From Paramecium octaurelia (Eukaryota > Ciliophora > Oligohymenophorea > Peniculida > Parameciidae), in assembly GCA_905182995.1 (NCBI GenBank), contig CAJJDP010000053.1, positions 1 to 64,000 of the forward strand: 64,000 bases of DNA. Reading direction: 5' to 3'. Every line of letters starts with the position of its first letter. The stretch's first letter is position 1. The notes under the pieces are model-generated. The model saw only the letters and a list, made by a program, of their open reading frames with translations, was not told the DNA's origin and did no database searches. Shown piece by piece: positions 11,716-24,385 of the stretch. The translations under genes were made by a program, and so were the position numbers.

Positions 11716-13396
11716 TCACTTTTATTGATTATGAGCCCACTTTCTAGCAAATAGGAACGGATCATTTTGATGTTTGACATTTTCTTACAAAATATCAATT
11801 AAAACTTCGTAATCAGGATTAGACTCCTTTAAAATGATTTGACTCATCAGACTAACTAAGTACATGCTAAGTAGTTTCCCCTAATCTTCCAATTACGTAT
11901 TAAAAAATATAAGAAATGTGTTATCCATTGTGAAATTCAAAACATGTTAGACTTTTTCAAAGTAGGAGTTCAATTAATTAATCCAAACATTCAATTAATC
12001 TTTATATTATTTTGGAGCAAAAGAATAGAATGCTTTGGCTTTGATTGCCAACAATTTTCTAAATAGAAAATTACATTTTTATTTTTGTTCATTTTGCATA
12101 GTCATATTTTTGATAACGTTTTCTAGAAACCAACAAAAATTATATGTTGGTAGTATGATAGCAGGCAATTAAGTTAATTAAGGTTAAAACTTTTATCTCT
12201 ATTATTGCTGTATTACTCCTTAAGTTGAAAATGAACACTCAGTGGATATCTATCCTATTTGTTCTTAATTTTCATTTTAAGTTTTTAAACATATTTTTGG
12301 GAGATCCTCTTAAGTAGCAAAATCTGATACAGAATTTACTTTGCAATCAGTTTTTGAAAATATCTTCATTGAATCAAATTTCTTCTGATCAAATGTTAAA
12401 GCTTTATTATGAGATTGAACATGCTTTTAGTATTTCTGTCTTTAGCTATCTAAAGTTTGTGGTTTTGGAGTTGTGAGAGGAGAATTGAGGCTGGATTATA
12501 CGAATTAATAGTTAAGTTTCTACAAAGGAGATTAGACTCTTGGCGATTTAGTATCGCTTTGGCATTGATCTTACTTCAGTATTTGGATAATTTAAGTTAT
12601 ATTTAATCTGTCTTAAGGATTTATTTAAAGCATTCCAAATAACAACGTCTTCATTATAGATTAATATTTAAATTCCTGTTTCTGACACTTCTTCAATATA
12701 TCTTCGTGGAATGTTTTTATGTCTTGTTTATAAGGAGGAATGCAATTAAACAACATTTCGTAGAGCATGATTCCCAAAGCCCAGATGTCACTTGAATCAG
12801 AATATTAATTGGTTTATGAAATTTCTGGTGCCATATACATGGGGGTACCAACATTAAATCGCTTTATCACACTTTCAATTTAATCTTCAATTAAGGCAAA
12901 CCCAAAATCAGCTAATTTATAGATACCGTCTTTAATTAGTATATTGGCTGGCTTAATATCTCTGTGGATGATTTCTAGAATGAAATATTAATATACTTTT
13001 TTCATGCAAGGCCAATATGCCTTTTGAAACCTATAATAAAATAGATAACACTTTTTCAGTTGTTAATTCAGTTTTTTTCATTTACTATTCCAGACTTCCT
13101 TCGTTACACAATTCGCTAACAATGTAAGTGTTGTTAGCGCTCTAACTTATTTCGTAAACTCGCAATAAATGTGGGTGATCTATTCTCAGCAAAATAGCGA
13201 TTTCATTTTTTAATAGAGATTTTTATATAGGGGATGTGTATGTTTGGGAACTAATTACCTTTATGGCAACAACTTGGTTGGTTTTGATGTGTTATCCCTT
13301 ATAGACTTTGGATGAGTATCCGGAGCCTATTTCTTGAGAGAATTCGAAAATGTATTCTCCTATTTACTTTTTTATAAATTCCTTTTAATTGCTCAT
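11716..13396 (-). CDS. ULK-like serine/threonine protein kinase
   Basis: Predicted 552-residue kinase. N-terminal catalytic domain (about residues 12-275): Gly loop IGSGYSSKVYKG, VAIKVI, catalytic HRDIKPANI, DFGFA and GTPMYMAPE, then DIWALGIMLYEML. All catalytic residues are present. The DFGFA and HRDIKPANI details resemble the ULK/Unc-51 and related ciliate kinases. The C-terminal half is Gln-rich with no recognised domain. One 22-nt intron lies just before the HRD motif; 1659 coding nt remain. It shares an intergenic region of about 550 bp with the divergent CDPK gene. The in-frame TGA at 11716-11718 is taken as the true stop because both this model and the next gene then come out in frame. 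Confidence 0.87.
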
Positions 13397-13950
13397 TTGT
13401 TCACTTATATTGGAGGAGCAAGATTTTAAAATAATTTTTATTATTCAAAATTAAGGAATAAATCGTAGAAGCAAGTTAAGAAAAATAAAATATCGTATTA
13501 AATCAATTATTTTGCTATTAACAAATCTTTAAAACATAAGCAGTATTATGAAATTGTTTATAATATCTAGTTCTTATTAATGGGTAATCGTTATGTTTGT
13601 AGCATTATACATTCTAGTAAAATATAAAAAACAGCTTAATTATTATAATGTTTTAATTAATTTACTTTAGTAATTGAATTGATATGAAAAATGGAATTAC
13701 TCAAAAACTCCTAAGTATAATGTGATTTATTTTACCTTTTATGATCCTTCACTTCAAACAACTTCAAATATTAATTTGATGTTTATTAACAGATTAAACT
13801 AAGAATTTAAGAATTTTTCCATTATTTTTAATTATTATTTATTATGATTGTTTATCATTAAAACTAATCTCAAATCTAAATGTTGTTGACAATTATAAAC
13901 TATCATTATGGATATTTATATTGAATAATTTAAATATCTTTTACCATTTT
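13397..13950. promoter_or_regulatory. Shared upstream region of two divergent kinase genes
   Basis: Non-coding region of about 550 bp between the start codons of the ULK-like kinase (minus) and the CDPK (plus). Very AT-rich, no motif identified. By position it must carry both promoters; at this length it is one of the larger gaps in the dense block. Confidence 0.5.
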
Positions 13951-15646
13951 ATGGGAGCGTGCTCTAGCAATCCTAAACGAAAATATGCTTCAAAAAGAGG
14001 TAGTTAGAGTACCTTTAACAAAACACAAGAAGTTTCTACAATAAAATCGAACAAAAGTCTTCAGAAACAAAGAACAAATTTTAAAGTTGCTCCCAATATC
14101 TTTATATCATTGAAAAGTGGGAGCATTCTAACCTATTATAAAGTATAATCAATCTTAGGGGAAGGTAGTTATTGAATTAATAATTGTAGGAACCTATGGA
14201 AGAGTGAGCTTGGTAATACAAAAATCGACTTAGATACTTCGGGCAATGAAATAGATCGCGAAGGATAAAATACTTGTAAGTTAAAGGGATAAAATGATAT
14301 AAGAAGTAAACATTTTAAAAAATCTTGACCATCCAAACATAGTTAATATTTATGAGCTCTATCAAGATGAACATCAATATTATTTGATCACTGAGTAATG
14401 TTTTACATTAACAAAGGTATTTAAGTGGTGGAGAACTATTTTCTAGAGTTTAATAAAGAAATAATTTTAATGAGAAGGTTGCTGCCAATTATATGAAACA
14501 AATTTTAAGTGCAGTAAATTATTGTCACCAAAGAAATATTGTTCATAGGTAATAAATGAGTCTATATTAAGAGATTTGAAACCTGAAAATATCTTATTTG
14601 ATTCCAAGACTTCTGACGACTGTCTTAAGATTATTGATTTCGGGACAGCCAAATAGTTGGAACAAAATTCTTAATTAAAATAAAAAATAGGAACTCCTTA
14701 TTTCATTGCTCCTGAGGTTATTGATCAGAATTATAACAACAAATGCGATATTTGGTCATGTGGCGTCATTCTTTATACTCTTATGTCAGGCAAGGCTCCT
14801 TTTAATGGTGCCAGTATTAATGACTTATATAAGAACATTAAAGCAGGACAAGTCGATTTTAATGGTATTAATATGTATTTATTCATAATTAGGTGATGAA
14901 TGGAAGGACGTGTCAGAATAAGCAAAGAGTTTTATCTTAAAAATGCTGACAGTAGATCCAGCGAAAAGAATTTCAGCTGAATTGGGATTGAAAGATCCAT
15001 GGATAGTTAGCAATTAGAGAATTGATAAAATCAATCCTAAAAATCTTTAAAATCTTGAATCTTTTCATGTAATATTTGATTTATTTTATATTTTCAGAAT
15101 AAAAGTAAACTTAGTTCTGCTATCTTACAATTAATCTCAACCTAAATTATGAATTCGAAAGAAAAAAAAGAATTAATAGAAGGATTCAAAGCAATTGACA
15201 AAAATGGCGATGGAAAGTTAAGTAAAGAAGAACTTACCTAATGTAATTGAATTCTTTTAAATTAGGTTATATGAATTTATACTAAGATGAAGTAAAATGT
15301 TCATAAATAGTGGATAAAATATTTCGAACTGTGGATCTTGATCATTCAGGAACGATTGATTATACTGGTAATTTTTGAAATCATTATTGTTTTAGAATTT
15401 ATCATTGGTTATACAGAAATGCAAAACCTCATGGCTAAAGAGAAACTGGAAACAGCATTTAAATTATTTGATAAGGATGGAAATGGCATCATAACTAAAC
15501 AAGAACTTAAAGAAATTTTAGGTGGATTAAACTTGGAAGATAATTAATGGGAAAATGTTTTTATGGAATTAGACACAAATGGTGACGGTGAAGTTTCTTT
15601 TTAAGAGTTTACATCGCTTTTATTAAGAGATACCAAATAAAATTGA
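13951..15646 (+). CDS. Calcium-dependent protein kinase (CDPK)
   Basis: Predicted 505-residue CDPK. It starts MGACSS, a dual myristoylation/palmitoylation motif, followed by a basic stretch. The kinase domain (about 60-325) has GEGTYGRV-type loop, AMKQI lysine, HRDLKPENI, DFGTA and GTPYFIAPE. A junction helix leads into four EF hands (about 355-500), with loops DKNGDGKLSKEE, DLDHSGTIDYTE, DKDGNGIITKQE and DTNGDGEVSFQE, all with full Ca2+ ligands. Seven introns of 22-29 nt give 1518 nt; two of them split the HRD and EYLSGGE motifs and restore them exactly. CDPKs couple Ca2+ rises to phosphorylation at membranes; in ciliates they are tied to exocytosis and ciliary behaviour. Confident call. Confidence 0.95.
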
Positions 15647-16083
15647 AAGGATAAAATTTTGAATTCATATTTATTATAATTTTTAATCTAATACCCTAAA
15701 TACTCTTTATTATTGTCCTTTTATAAAGCAATTATTAATAAAGTAAAAAATTCTTTGAAGGAATTGTTAAATGGAAACATTTGATGAAATTAATAGGAAT
15801 CTAGTACTCTTAATTCTAACAATTAAAAAATAGTCATTTCTAATCAAAATATGAGCAAATCGAAAATCACTTTATTATGAGCTGATTTTTAGAAGAAAAT
15901 TAATTTATGACAACTAAAATTAAGTTGAACAGCTATTAACAATTTATTAATAAATATGAGTCAGAGCTGATTGTTATTCTCTTTAAAGATTCGAAAATCA
16001 TTATTATATTACATAAGTATTGATTATAGTTTTAATTTATTAACGAAATAATATATTTTAAATTTTCAAACAGTCAACAAAGA
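15647..16083 (+). other. Intergenic region with gene-like fragment
   Basis: Between the CDPK stop and the next start a plus-strand open frame contains a protein-like run (FFEGIVKWKHLMKLIG) that ends at TGA near 15880. No start or family is visible. Probably a small remnant or chance frame; the last part should hold the promoter of the next gene. Confidence 0.3.
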
Positions 16084-17830
16084 ATGTCTAAATAACCTAA
16101 ATAAGTATGCATTCATTTTCATTCTTAGAGTCTTTATGAAGCATTTAGTAAGCAACTTAAGCCTTAGATGAGTACAACCCTGTCAAACCTCAAACCAGTT
16201 GTAAATGAGCGTCCAGCTACAGCTAAACCACTTCAAAATTTATCAAATGCTCCAGTTCGAACTCAAGAAGATTAGACTAAAAAAACAGTTGGCAGATCTC
16301 CCTAAAGAACAACATTCGAAAGACCTACTGCTGAAAATAAACCCATGGTATCCGAAATAGATGAAAGACCAATACCAAAAGTATTGTAGAAAGGAAAGTC
16401 ACCATAACCGACCTAATAATAACCAAATCCAAATGAGATGATAAGAATATAAGATTAACGATAATTTGATGATCGACCACTTCCAACAAGCAAGCCATCC
16501 CTGGATTCATAGTTATAAATAAATCAGAATAAGCAATTCCAAAATGCAAAGTAAGCCAGTACCACATAGCCCACATAATCTCAACAATACTTTAAAGCTT
16601 AACCGAATATTTAATAAACCGCTAATCAATAATAATAAAATGTGGTTAATAATAAACAATAACCTTCTGCTCAATAGTAACAATAAACTCGATTATCCCT
16701 TTAAAATACTTAAACCTAGAGGCCATAAGCTTAATCAAATCAATAATAATCACAGCCATAACAACCCTAAACAGTTAAATCATAAGCACAGTTAAAATAA
16801 CCACAATATGAAGACTAGAAATAACAATAAGAATAGTTCCAAAGATAATAAAAAAGTCAAGAATAATAATAATAACAATAAAGATAATACTAACAATATT
16901 AATAAGCTTAGTAGTAACAAAGAACCGCACCTTAAGCTCCATAATAAGTGTAATTCTAAAATACATAATATTCTTAATATTAATAATATTAAGAATATTA
17001 ATAATAACCTGTTTAAAACAAATAATAAAATGTGAAACAACCCATAAATAGCTAATAAGATCCACGAGGATAATAGTAGTAATAATAATAACAACAAAGA
17101 CCATCTTAATAGTAACAATAATAATATTCATAATTCTAATAGCAATAATAATAATAACAATAGTAAATCCAAGAATAACCAATTAAACCAAGGTAATAAT
17201 AGCCCTAATATTAATAACAATCATAACCGTAATACTAATAATAGATGCAATAACCCTAACAATAAATACAATAACCAATTTAATAAAAGGCATAAATGCC
17301 TCCTATGGAAGAGGCAGGAGAGGAGAAATTGTATGAATGTCCTGAAGGTTGTGGCAGATCTTTTAACAAGAAAGCACTAGAAAAGCATGCAAAAGTACTT
17401 TTGATATTAAATTTAGGTTTGTTAAAAAGTATTCTAATAAAAAAGAAAAGTGTTTGACTCTTAGCAATAAAGATAGTTAGATGAAGAAGAAGAAGGATAT
17501 AGACCTCCTCCCCCTCCTTAAAAGAAGTAGTAATAACAATAACAATAATAACAACAATAAAAATAAGCTTAGAAACAAAAGGAATCTAAGGGTGATAAGC
17601 CTAAATGGAAAGCCTAAAGTGATGCTTTTAGAGCTATCATTAAGTAAGGAAAAGGCGAGTAGTTAACAAAGGAGGAATAAGCATCATTGAAGAATGCTAT
17701 GGATGCTACTTAAGATTTAGTTTAATGCAAATTTTGCAACAGAAAGTTCAATTCAGAAACAGCCAAAAAGCATATAGCATTTTGTGAGACTAAAGCCAAA
17801 TAGGCAGTAACTTAAAAGAAAAAGAAATGA
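16084..17830 (+). CDS. ZC2HC1: ZC2HC1-like C2HC zinc-finger protein with very long poly-Gln region
   Basis: Predicted 566-residue protein. About residues 110-390 are dominated by Gln with Pro, Tyr, Arg and Asn, encoded mostly by TAA and TAG. Two C2HC zinc fingers follow: the first (YECPEGCGRSF...H...C, with an unusual CxxxC) runs straight into RKVFDSQQQR, the hallmark of the ZC2HC1/FAM164 family; the second is CKFCNRKF...H...C near the C terminus. Introns: 24 nt right after MSKQPKQ and 22 nt inside the first finger, leaving 1701 nt. Family members occur in ciliated organisms and some are linked to centrioles or cilia, but the biochemical role is not established. Antisense frames here are only shadows of the Gln codons. 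Confidence 0.82.
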
Positions 17831-17890
17831 GCTATTAAATAGAAATTTATTGAATTATATTTATACTATTTATTATCAATTGCTCATTCT

Positions 17891-19402
<1,512 letters not shown>

Positions 19403-19484
19403 AATTTATTTATCATTAGTCTTTCAATACAAATTAAATAAAAATGACGCTAAATAAGATTAATAAAATAAATCAATTTATTAC

Positions 19485-22009
19485 ATGACTTCATTTGAGA
19501 TGCAAGAATAATACTCTTTATAGGATTCCCTATTGTCCGATGTATCTTCAATGTCAATCGAGTAAAGATCAAGAAGCCGCACTTTAAATAAAACAGTGAA
19601 GTGGAAACTTGAATAATTTCATGAAAAGAATGTGATGCAAGAAGAATAAGAAAAGATTTAGCGAGTCCTTAAAATCTATGATGATAATCTTAATGATGAA
19701 CATGGCCAAAGTGATAGCAATTTTTTTGAAGAATACTTATCTTGGCTTCCTGTCATTCTGCCAAAACGAGTTTGGCCTTGGAAGATATTTGTAGCCATTA
19801 CTACACTCTTCGTCTTTTTCGAAGTGCCAATCTATGTTATGTATGGCGAAGAATTTTGGAAGGTATTAAATTTATATAATCTAAGGAACTCATAAATCCA
19901 GCAGGACGATATACTTTATTTTATGGAATCTTTATAATACTTTTAACAGACATGCTTCTTGATTTTGTAACATCATACTATAAACATGGAAATCTTGTAT
20001 TGGATAAAAGAAAGATAGCCATGCACTATTTTTATGGTTATTTTGTTTTTGATTGCGTTGCTGTAGACATTTATTTTTTAATCCTAGTTATTTTCCTGTG
20101 TTGTTAGATTAGCAGTTGATACTGATCATCTTAGATTCATCTTCTTCATGTTCTATTTCAAATTGCCTTCTCTTCTTAGAATTGACCATCAAATTGCAGA
20201 ATTGATATTACTCCATAAAAGATTAAGAACATTCTATCAAATCACAAAAATGCTCATATTTATGTTCTTCTGCTTCAACTTTTATTGTTGCATTTGGTAT
20301 GTGTTAGGCATCTATGGTGACAATATTCATATAAACACATGGCTAAACGTACCAGGTAATTTCGGAGTGATCAAAGACAAATCAATTCATGAAATTTACT
20401 TTTATTCTTTCTATTTCAGTTTGAACGTGCTCTCTACCACCATGGGTTTTGGTGATATTGTAAAACTATTATTAATCTATATGTTAGTCTCCCATGAACA
20501 TCTACGAATGTTCGTTTGCTCTCTTTGGAGTCATGTTTGCTGTCGTTGTATTTGCTTTGAATATCAATAACTTCTAAAAGATGATGGAAGAATACAACTC
20601 GTATTACATGCAACGATTCAAATAAAAAGTATATCAAATCTTGAATGTTAGGTGTCTATCAATAAATTTATGGAATAAAAAAATGTGCCTTCCGAATTGA
20701 GGGAACGTATAAGGTAATACATCAATGAACATTGGGCTGAGGAAGGAAGCAGAGACTAGGAAAGTGAACAATAAGTATTTGAGATTCTAGCACCTGAATT
20801 AAAATAGGAATTGATGTATCAATCTTTAGGATAGTTTCTCTAAAGAACTATGTTTGCTAATCATTTCACAAAGCCTTTTCTCAAAGAATTAGCATAGAAA
20901 ATTAGAGAACAATCTTTTTCATAAGGAGATGAGATTATTGGTGTTGGATCTACAGAACAAACTGATGATTTAAGCATATTTTACATTGTGGGAGGTTCAG
21001 TTATTGTAAAACCAGGAAATAGTGAAATCATTAAAAAAAAATTAGGACTGTATAGCTATTTTGGAGAGTGGTCATTCTTTACAGGTTAATATTATCATTT
21101 ATGTTAATTTTAGGTTTTCCAAGAACTGGTACCGTAAATGCTAAAGAATACACATAAGTTTATGCAATCACAAGAGCTGACTTTTTAGAAACACTCAAGA
21201 AATTCCCTGAAGATTTTGAAATGTATTGTCAAATAAGGGATAAGTTACTATTCACCAAAGAATACAACCTAGTAGAATAGCAATGTTACACTTGTGGTAG
21301 TTCAGAACATTATGCTGATTAATGTCCAAAGACTCATTACATACCTTTGGTCCAGGAATTAATTGAAGAATCTACAGTGTTGGACCTTAAATAGGATAGA
21401 GTGAAAATTTAGAGATTTGATAGGAAGCAATGGGCAACCAGAGCCAACGCAACGACTTTAATCAAGGGGTTAAGCAATAACAAATTGAAAAAGAAGGCTA
21501 ATCTCATGCTCAAAACGCAGAGAGCTCTGAAGAAAAATACAATTAAAATTGATAAACCCTTGGTTCCTCAATGGCAAGTCAAAGAATTTAAGAGTTTAGA
21601 TGAAGAATAGGCAGCAAATCCAATGGCGGATGAAATGACAGAGAGTTAGAATTTGAATGTACAACCGAATGATAATGAGATACCTTAACGATAATAGTAG
21701 AGTTAATTAAAAAGCTTTGCAATTCAAACTTTGACTCAATCTGCTATGTAGCAATCAGCTTTGTTAAGTTCAAAAATCATGGAAAATCCAAATCAATCTT
21801 AAGAATAAAAACGAGAGAATGTGATGGCTGAGTATCAAAAGATAGTGTAGCCAACAATCAAGACTGGAGTGGAATAATTTGATGCACCTGCTAATTATAA
21901 GAATTATTATAGAAAATACAACAGCAATAATTACTAGGAATTTAAAAATGTTTAGATAATTTAAAAGGATAAAATATAGAATATGAGATAATCGATAATG
22001 TTCAAATGA
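19485..22009 (+). CDS. Cyclic-nucleotide-binding potassium channel with CCHC zinc knuckle
   Basis: Predicted 798-residue channel. The first 95 residues are cytosolic; six hydrophobic segments follow (about 100-360), with an S4 that is weakly basic and the pore signature TTMGFGDI. A C-linker and a cyclic-nucleotide-binding domain lie at about 430-590 (FSQGDEII, FYIVGGSVIV, FGEWSFF). Directly after it is CYTCGSSEHYADQC, an exact Cx2Cx4Hx4C zinc knuckle, then a basic, Gln-rich tail of about 190 residues. Five introns of 23-29 nt leave 2397 nt. By family it is a K+-selective channel gated or modulated by cyclic nucleotides, plausible for ciliary motility control. The knuckle is unusual for a channel and suggests nucleic acid or protein binding. 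Confidence 0.9.
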
Positions 22010-22054
22010 TATTTAAATAAATTATTGAATAATATTCATTTATAAATTGATGTG

Positions 22055-22204
22055 TCAATCCTTAGTAACATCTCTTTTGGTAAAGCAAGGGATTCCATTC
22101 TTAATTGGATATTTTATGCCAATACTTGTAACATAGAATTGTCCCTATCGTACTAATACCTCTTTAGTAATTGGGCAAATGAATTTCACTAAATTATTAT
22201 TCAT
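22055..22204 (-). CDS. Trm112/UPF0434-like mini-protein (PREY-like)
   Basis: An intronless 49-residue frame starting MNNNLVKFICP. It fits the Trm112-like UPF0434 family: short hydrophobic start, CPITKE (family CPxxKGxL), a central strand, then YPIKNGIP (family YPIRDGIPVM). Bacterial members are about 60 residues; the animal protein PREY has the same domain in mitochondria and is tied to methyltransferase stability in coenzyme Q and complex I assembly. Here no targeting peptide is obvious. The start lies only 16 nt past the aquaporin stop on the same strand, so it may share its transcript or have a tiny promoter. Family call rests on two short motifs. Confidence 0.6.
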
Positions 22205-22220
22205 TAAATTATTTATAATA

Positions 22221-23000
22221 TCAGAGTCTTTTTATCTATTTCTTATAAAAAAGTTCAAAAAATACACTTGCTCCAAATCCTCCTCCTAACGGACCACCAA
22301 CATAAACCCATAAGAAATCCATTCTTTAGCGATCTCCTGTCTAAAATGATTAAAATAATTATAAGGAAACTGCCATGCCTGGGTTTAGGCATCCTAATTA
22401 AACATACATATATTTCATACCTCCTGAATGAAATGTAAATTCTCTCGAAAAGTACAATGCCAAAGCAACTAAGACATAAGTAGTCATAGGTTATCCTCCT
22501 GGGGTTAAAGTGGTTTCTGGATCTGTTTAGATGAGTATGAATAGAATGAAGGTAAATGTTCCAAATGCTTCTCCGCTTACATCCGATAATATCCATGAGT
22601 AATCAGTACTCTTCACTTATGGGCTGTCTACTTCATTCAAAATTAGATAGCAACAACAAGCTCCGCACAACGCTCCTGAGAATTGAGCCAACCAATATAT
22701 CACTGCTTAAGCAAAGTTTATTCTTCTTGACAAAAGCATTGCTAATGTAACAGCAGGGTTTACATGTGCTCCTGAAAAAGGAGCAGCCAAACAAACTGAT
22801 GCGAAGAAAAACAAAGCTAAAAATTCATCTGAACCTTATGAACATATGATTCTAAATGATATTCATTTATACCCATATGCAAATAATGCCATTCCAAAGA
22901 ATTCAAATAAAAATATTCTCATTTCATCTCTTGATTTTCCTGCTGCTGGTATGATTTATGTTTTGCCCTTCGGTTGGCTTACAACGGCATTTTCCTCCAT
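22221..23000 (-). CDS. Aquaporin / major intrinsic protein with atypical second NPA
   Basis: Predicted 243-residue membrane channel with six hydrophobic helices. The first half-helix motif is canonical (SGAHVNPAVTLAM, about residue 70). The second reads CLNPGMAVSL (about 185), so NPA is NPG and the Arg that usually follows (NPAR, part of the aromatic/arginine selectivity filter) is Met. Two introns, 21 and 27 nt, the second placed just before this motif; 732 nt remain. The family moves water or small neutral solutes such as glycerol; in Paramecium it may serve contractile vacuole or plasma membrane water flow. Loss of the filter Arg predicts a wider or different selectivity. It is divergent from the next gene, with 100 bp between starts. 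Confidence 0.87.
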
Positions 23001-23100
23001 ATTAATTAATTAAATTTATTTATATATAAATAATTTATGATTCCAACCAATTTGTATGTATGGATATACATACTCTTGGTTTTGGAAACTCAATTTGAGT

Positions 23101-24385
23101 ATGATGTTATCAATTAATCAAGTTATAAGAGATTGTTTAATTGTAGTATTTATAGATTTAGGGATCACTATCGTAAACATCAATTAATAATTTTATGATT
23201 CTAATATTTATTTATATTGGATTAGTAATTACTAAAGAATTAGGTGCCCTGCTTGAAACTGTGAAAAACAATGAATACAGCATGTCTATCTTAAAGCAAA
23301 TGAAATAGTACTTGAATGAGAAAAAATGTAATCATACCCAAAAACAGTATTAGCTCCTTATGAAATTCTTGTGTATATAAATGAAGAGGAAGATAAATTA
23401 GTTTCAGAGATTATTGATGATATGAACAACTATTAATAAGAATAATTAATAAGTAACTGGTTCTGTTGATTTAGGTTCATAAAAAAAGTAAGAATTAAAA
23501 TACCAGATGATGCTTACTAAGTTTACTTCAGCATTGCAAGCAGATGAATTACTATTGTTATCGAATGAAGCCAAATTATCAGAAGATATCAGAATGCAAA
23601 GAGTGGATCTACTCCTAGAACTGGGACAAGTAATCCCACAATTAGAACAATTGCTTAAAGATGAAGTATTGCACATATCATTAACAACAAGTTAACAGCA
23701 TTTGATTTAGAAAACAGTGAACTTGCCTTATTTCTTGAGAGTTTCAATGAGTTCATTCCTTCAAGTCCTCAAAAGTTGAATGGATAGAAACAGCATTTAA
23801 AGGAGAACCCTGAAGCCATTCTCAAAGAATTCATAACTACAAATACTGATGACTCACCTTTTAACTTACTTATAAGTATAGGCTAATATAATTAATTGCA
23901 AGGTTAAATTTAATAAAGTCAGGGCAATGGAAATATAAGTGATGCAGTATCCAAAAGCAGAGATCTAGTCAATGAAATACAAAAGTCACTACAATCAACG
24001 ATTAAATCCAAAAAGGATTTGATTGAAAATGTTAAGCAAAGTCTCACTTAAGACAATGAATAATGGAAACTAGATGTTTTGTATTACTTTAATAATAGAT
24101 TGCATCTATTGAACCAATAGCTAAGATTACTAAAGAGAAGCTAAACTAGTTGTAAAAGCAAAAAGATGAATTGTAAGTGATGTTGAAGCATTAATAGACT
24201 GAATTTAATGAGTTGTAAGAGAACATCGATAATAATTACGTAAGATTTATGTTATAATAAAGACATCCTATTCATCAAAGAGATTGCAAGATATGAATAA
24301 TCTAAATATCATAAGAATGATTAAGTAGTTCTATTCTGAACATTTAGATGTTCTAGAAGATTTTATGAAATCTAAAATGCAATGA
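23101..24385 (+). CDS. Helical coiled-coil protein of unknown function
   Basis: Predicted 383-residue protein. The first ~70 residues contain a hydrophobic, helical segment; about 75-190 contains EEDKLVSEIIDDM and a helix-rich part with LLLELGQVIPQLEQLL; from about 250 a Lys/Glu/Gln coiled coil runs to the end (KEKLNQLQKQKDELQVML). Six introns (19, 26, 22, 20, 23, 23 nt) leave 1152 nt; the first, at 19 nt, is shorter than usual and the least certain. The helical N-terminal half recalls VHS/GAT-type adaptors in a general way, but I cannot assign a family. Two consecutive ATGs start the frame; the first is used. Confidence 0.65.

Noticed and set aside
10757-13396. One fused gene of kinase plus the MGTC orphan
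   Set aside because: An in-frame TGA at 11716-11718 cannot be removed by a short intron, and splitting gives two models that are both exact multiples of three.
16775-17182. Antisense frames of 108-135 residues full of Ile/Leu/Val
   Set aside because: They are the reverse complement of the Gln (TAA/TAG)-rich region of the ZC2HC1-like gene and have no start context, motif or splice support.
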